Origin: CAISCU01 sp943361925
Lineage (GTDB): Bacteria; Bacteroidota; Bacteroidia; UKL13-3
DNA: 64,000 nucleotides
Assembly: GCA_943361925.1 (NCBI GenBank)
Contig: CALRIT020000003.1
Span: 232,574-296,573 of the forward strand
Direction: 5' to 3'
Both the position numbers and the translations under genes were made by a program. The notes under the pieces were generated by a model. The model made no database searches, was not told the DNA's origin, and saw only the letters and a program-made list of their open reading frames with translations. Position 1 is the stretch's first letter; each line of letters starts with the position of its first letter. This document shows, piece by piece, positions 62,147 through 64,000 of this stretch.

Positions 62147-63448
62147 TTAAACTTCCTGTGTCCAGTTGGCTCTGTCCATAGGACTAAATTGCCAAGGAGC
62201 CTGATTGTTTTCCAGGTTATTGAACATACTATTCAAAGAAGCAGGAGCAGAAGACTGTTCCATTACTTTGAATCTTCTCATTTCCACAATAATTTCCATT
62301 GGGTTAATGTTCACCGGACAAGCTTCAACACATGCATTACAGGTATTACAAGCCCATAATTCTTCTTCGCTAATTAGTGTATGAAGATTTTTATTATCAT
62401 CTACAAAACTTCCGTTTTTATCAATGTTTTTACCAACCTCTTCCAAACGGTCGCGGGTATCCATCATGATTTTTCTTGGAGAAAGTAATTTACCTGTTTG
62501 GTTCTGCGGACAAGAACTGGTGCATCTTCCACATTCGGTGCAGCTGTAGGCATCCATTAAGTTTTTCCAGGTAAGGTCCTGCACATCTTTTACGCCAAAA
62601 CTTGTTGGAGGTTCATATCCTTCAGGAACCTGTGCAGATGGGTCTAACATCAATTTCACTTCTTGAGTAACAGAAGCCATATTATTGAGTTCACCTTTAG
62701 CTTTTAGGTTTGAGTAATAAGTATTTGGGAAAGCAAGGATTATGTGGAAATGTTTACTGAAAGGCAGGTAATTCATAAATGCAAAAATGCCAAGGATATG
62801 AAACCACCAGTAAATTCTTTCCATTAAAATAAGGGAATCGGTGCTCCATGATTGAAAGAAAGGTATCAGGAACTGCGAAATAGGGAATGAGCCTGCATTT
62901 ACAAAATGTTCGGCACCGCGCATTTGAAGAATTTGATCACAGGCATTCATTTTTAATAAAGCACCCATTAAAACAATCTCCACAACTAAAATAGTAGCAG
63001 CGTCACGTGTTGGAAAACCTTTCATTTCAACACCCGAGAAACGTTTGATTTTTACAATAAAACGGCGACTTAAGAAAACGATACAAGCCACAAAAACACC
63101 AAAAGCAAGTATTTCGAAGAAGCCAATTGCTAAATTATAGACCGAACCGAGGAAAGAAAAAGCTCTGTGAGTGCCAAAAATTCCATCAACTAAAATTTCT
63201 AAAACCTCAATATTGATTAAAATAAAACCAATATAAATGATAAAATGGAAGAAAGCAGGCACAGGACGAACGGTCATTTTGGTCTGACCAAAAGCCACTT
63301 TCAGCATGGTTTTTAAGCGTTCGGAAGGATTATCACTTCTGTCTATATCTTTGCCTAACAAGATATTACGACGGATTTTGCCCAAATTTTTGGCAAAGAA
63401 AAAAACGGAAACCCCGCTTACTAAAAGGAATAGTATTTGTTGCAGCAT
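62147..63448 (-). CDS. membrane-anchored 4Fe-4S dicluster oxidoreductase
   Basis: The 433-residue protein has about five N-terminal membrane helices (residues 1-250) that resemble a heme-b-type or NarI-like domain, with a tail of two 4Fe-4S motifs: SCTECGRCTSSCPQN (about 300-315) and ACNTCNACVEACPVN (about 370-385). It fits a DsrM/HdrE-plus-HdrD-type electron-transfer protein that passes electrons to or from quinones, perhaps from electron-transfer flavoprotein. It pairs with the CCG protein at 60743-61531. Confidence 0.88.
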   Translation of the reverse strand: MLQQILFLLVSGVSVFFFAKNLGKIRRNILLGKDIDRSDNPSERLKTMLKVAFGQTKMTVRPVPAFFHFIIYIGFILINIEVLEILVDGIFGTHRAFSFLGSVYNLAIGFFEILAFGVFVACIVFLSRRFIVKIKRFSGVEMKGFPTRDAATILVVEIVLMGALLKMNACDQILQMRGAEHFVNAGSFPISQFLIPFFQSWSTDSLILMERIYWWFHILGIFAFMNYLPFSKHFHIILAFPNTYYSNLKAKGELNNMASVTQEVKLMLDPSAQVPEGYEPPTSFGVKDVQDLTWKNLMDAYSCTECGRCTSSCPQNQTGKLLSPRKIMMDTRDRLEEVGKNIDKNGSFVDDNKNLHTLISEEELWACNTCNACVEACPVNINPMEIIVEMRRFKVMEQSSAPASLNSMFNNLENNQAPWQFSPMDRANWTQEV

Positions 63449-63509
63449 AGTTGAAACTTAACAAACAAAATAACAAATTGTGCTGAACCTGAGCAAATAG
63501 ATAAAAAAA

Positions 63510-63540
63510 TTTGCAAATAATATTTAAAAGCTTACCTTCG
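63510..63540 (+). promoter_or_regulatory. candidate promoter of tRNA-Phe
   Basis: TTTG (63510-63513) and TACCTTCG (63533-63540; one base off TAnnTTTG) are 19 bp apart. Transcription would start about 15 bp before the tRNA. Confidence 0.5.
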
Positions 63541-63561
63541 CATTCCCTTATGGGAAAAGAT

Positions 63562-63634
63562 GGTGCGGTAGCTCAGTCGGTAGAGCAAAAGACTGAAAAT
63601 CTTTGTGTCGGGGGTTCGATTCCCTCCCACACCA
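63562..63634 (+). tRNA. tRNA-Phe (anticodon GAA)
   Basis: A full cloverleaf can be drawn: D-arm GCTC / GAGC, anticodon arm AAAGA-CTGAAAA-TCTTT with GAA at 63595-63597, a 5-base variable loop, T-arm GGGGG-TTCGATT-CCCTC, and the acceptor GGTGCGG / CCACACC. The acceptor contains one C-A mismatch (pair 5-68). The 3' CCA is not encoded; the discriminator A is followed by CA. A terminator follows directly. Confidence 0.93.
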
Positions 63635-63686
63635 CAAAAATCAAGATAAACCCTTCAGAATGAAAGTTCCGAAGGGTTTTTTGTTT
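63631..63686 (+). repeat. 56-bp direct repeat, copy 1
   Basis: This covers the last bases of the tRNA and its terminator. It is identical to 63769-63824, 138 bp further on. Sequence before the repeat in each copy is also related but diverged, so the whole tRNA unit was duplicated. Confidence 0.9.
63648..63684 (+). terminator. terminator of tRNA-Phe
   Basis: AAACCCTTC / GAAGGGTTT forms a 9-bp stem with a 14-base loop, followed by TTTG. It is inside the 56-bp repeat. Confidence 0.8.
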
Positions 63687-63690
63687 TACA

Positions 63691-63772
63691 ATATTCATTC
63701 AGTTGGTAGAGCAAAATCCCGAAAGCTTTCGGGATGAAATCTTTGTGTCGGTATTAATTATTTCTCATACCA
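63691..63772 (+). pseudogene. decayed tRNA-Phe copy with palindrome insertion
   Basis: The D-arm (CAGTTGGTAGAGC), the start and end of the anticodon arm (CAAAA ... TGAAATCTTTGTGTCGG), and the 3' end (ATACCACAAAA) of the tRNA can still be aligned with the intact gene. The bases that held the left side of the anticodon loop are replaced by an 18-bp palindrome, the T-arm is lost (TATTAATTATTTCTC), and the 5' acceptor strand no longer pairs. It cannot make a functional tRNA. Confidence 0.85.
63717..63734. repeat. 18-bp perfect palindrome
   Basis: TCCCGAAAGCTTTCGGGA is fully self-complementary and stands inside the decayed tRNA copy, replacing three bases of the original. Its GC-flanked symmetry looks like one of the small dispersed palindromic elements of Bacteroidota. 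I found no second copy elsewhere in this window by eye. Confidence 0.85.
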
Positions 63773-63824
63773 CAAAAATCAAGATAAACCCTTCAGAATG
63801 AAAGTTCCGAAGGGTTTTTTGTTT
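63769..63824 (+). repeat. 56-bp direct repeat, copy 2
   Basis: Identical to 63631-63686. It contains the second copy of the terminator stem (63786-63817), and its last two bases form part of the stop codon of the minus-strand gene that follows. Confidence 0.9.
63786..63822. terminator. duplicated terminator
   Basis: The same AAACCCTTC / GAAGGGTTT stem as in copy 1, here lying directly before the stop of the minus-strand gene, which it may terminate from the other side. Confidence 0.65.
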
Positions 63825-63999
63825 AATCTTTTATTACATGTTTTTCCTGTAATTGATACCATGGATACAGAATCATTTCTCTTTTTTTGAAAATTATCCA
63901 GCGTTGGGTTCTGTTTTCAAATTGTCCGCTGAATCCTTTAAACTTTCCGTGTTTTAAGTCGGATAAAGACATAAACGGAGTTAAAATCGTGTCTTTTCT
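63823..63999 (-). CDS. 3' end of an unknown gene (truncated by the window)
   Basis: An open frame of 58 residues runs off the right edge on the minus strand and ends in TAA at 63823. The end reads SLSDLKHGKFKGFSGQFENR, followed by TQRWIIFKKREMILYPWYQL and QEKHVIKD. It is rich in aromatic and basic residues. Codon use fits the neighbourhood. I do not recognise a family. The stop codon shares two bases with the 56-bp repeat. Confidence 0.65.
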   Translation of the reverse strand, partial: RKDTILTPFMSLSDLKHGKFKGFSGQFENRTQRWIIFKKREMILYPWYQLQEKHVIKD

Positions 64000-64000
64000 T

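Noticed and set aside
63717..63734. Palindrome with a HindIII site as a cloning artefact.
   Set aside because: Flanks are genomic, the neighbouring repeat is natural and diverged, and no vector-like sequence is near.
1..64000. CRISPR arrays, phage genes, transposases, toxin-antitoxin or restriction systems.
   Set aside because: None seen on either strand; the AlbA_2 protein alone does not make a defence system.

Overview
The window reads as a chromosomal segment of a low-GC member of the Bacteroidota. Several independent signs agree: two proteins end in a type IX secretion (T9SS) type A sorting domain and one ends in a gliding-motility-associated C-terminal domain; promoters look like the Bacteroidota TAnnTTTG (-7) type with a TTTG-like element about 19-21 bp upstream; Shine-Dalgarno sequences are mostly absent; and an 811-residue TonB-dependent receptor carries the usual N-terminal carboxypeptidase-regulatory-like domain. 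I cannot name the genus. There is no gap above 300 bp, no rRNA, no CRISPR array and no intact insertion sequence.

Layout. 1-4.3 kb: end of an ABC exporter, a Crp/Fnr regulator, a secreted M28 peptidase and exonuclease III. 4.3-11.3 kb: a 1669-residue PKD surface protein converging on a secreted M1 aminopeptidase. 11.3-13.8 kb: a degenerate hydroxyacyl-CoA dehydrogenase divergent from ridA, a PAP2-like membrane protein and paaG. 13.9-18.4 kb: universal stress protein, dxs, inositol monophosphatase family, recR. 18.5-27.1 kb: mixed housekeeping and envelope genes, including a GT2 glycosyltransferase fused to a remnant of a WbaP/WcaJ-type transferase, a periplasmic PPIase operon and an RsmI-like methylase. 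27.2-30.1 kb: a TetR regulator with a clear candidate operator and the phenylacetyl-CoA epoxidase genes paaABC. 30.2-38.3 kb: a 2685-residue secreted fusion of choice-of-anchor I, 5'-nucleotidase and two PhoX/DUF839 modules. 38.5-44.0 kb: three co-directional secreted genes, two of them amidohydrolase-family with partly lost metal sites. 44.1-51.5 kb: GT-C-type membrane protein, a GbsR regulator with two paralogous membrane proteins, a lipoprotein/outer-membrane pair, purQ, an AlbA_2 protein. 51.5-59.6 kb: a carotenoid cluster (idi, unknown, crtB, crtI, TonB receptor, divergent from marR-crtD). 59.6-63.4 kb: an outer-membrane protein and a two-part Fe-S oxidoreductase separated by a Cys-rich lipoprotein. 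63.5-64 kb: tRNA-Phe, followed by a decayed second tRNA copy that carries an 18-bp perfect palindrome, then the 3' end of an unknown gene.

How the parts work together. paaABC and paaG supply two steps of aerobic phenylacetate breakdown (epoxidation and ring isomerisation), though paaD, paaE, paaK and paaZ are not here. dxs and idi feed C5 precursors to crtB/crtI/crtD, pointing to a hydroxylated carotenoid with a 3,4-desaturated end. The most unusual items are the giant multi-phosphatase fusion, the TonB receptor leading the carotenoid operon, the catalytically stripped enzyme homologues (GT2-fusion, HBD-like, amidohydrolase-like) and the tRNA duplication with its palindrome. Family assignments come from reading motifs by eye; no database search was possible.
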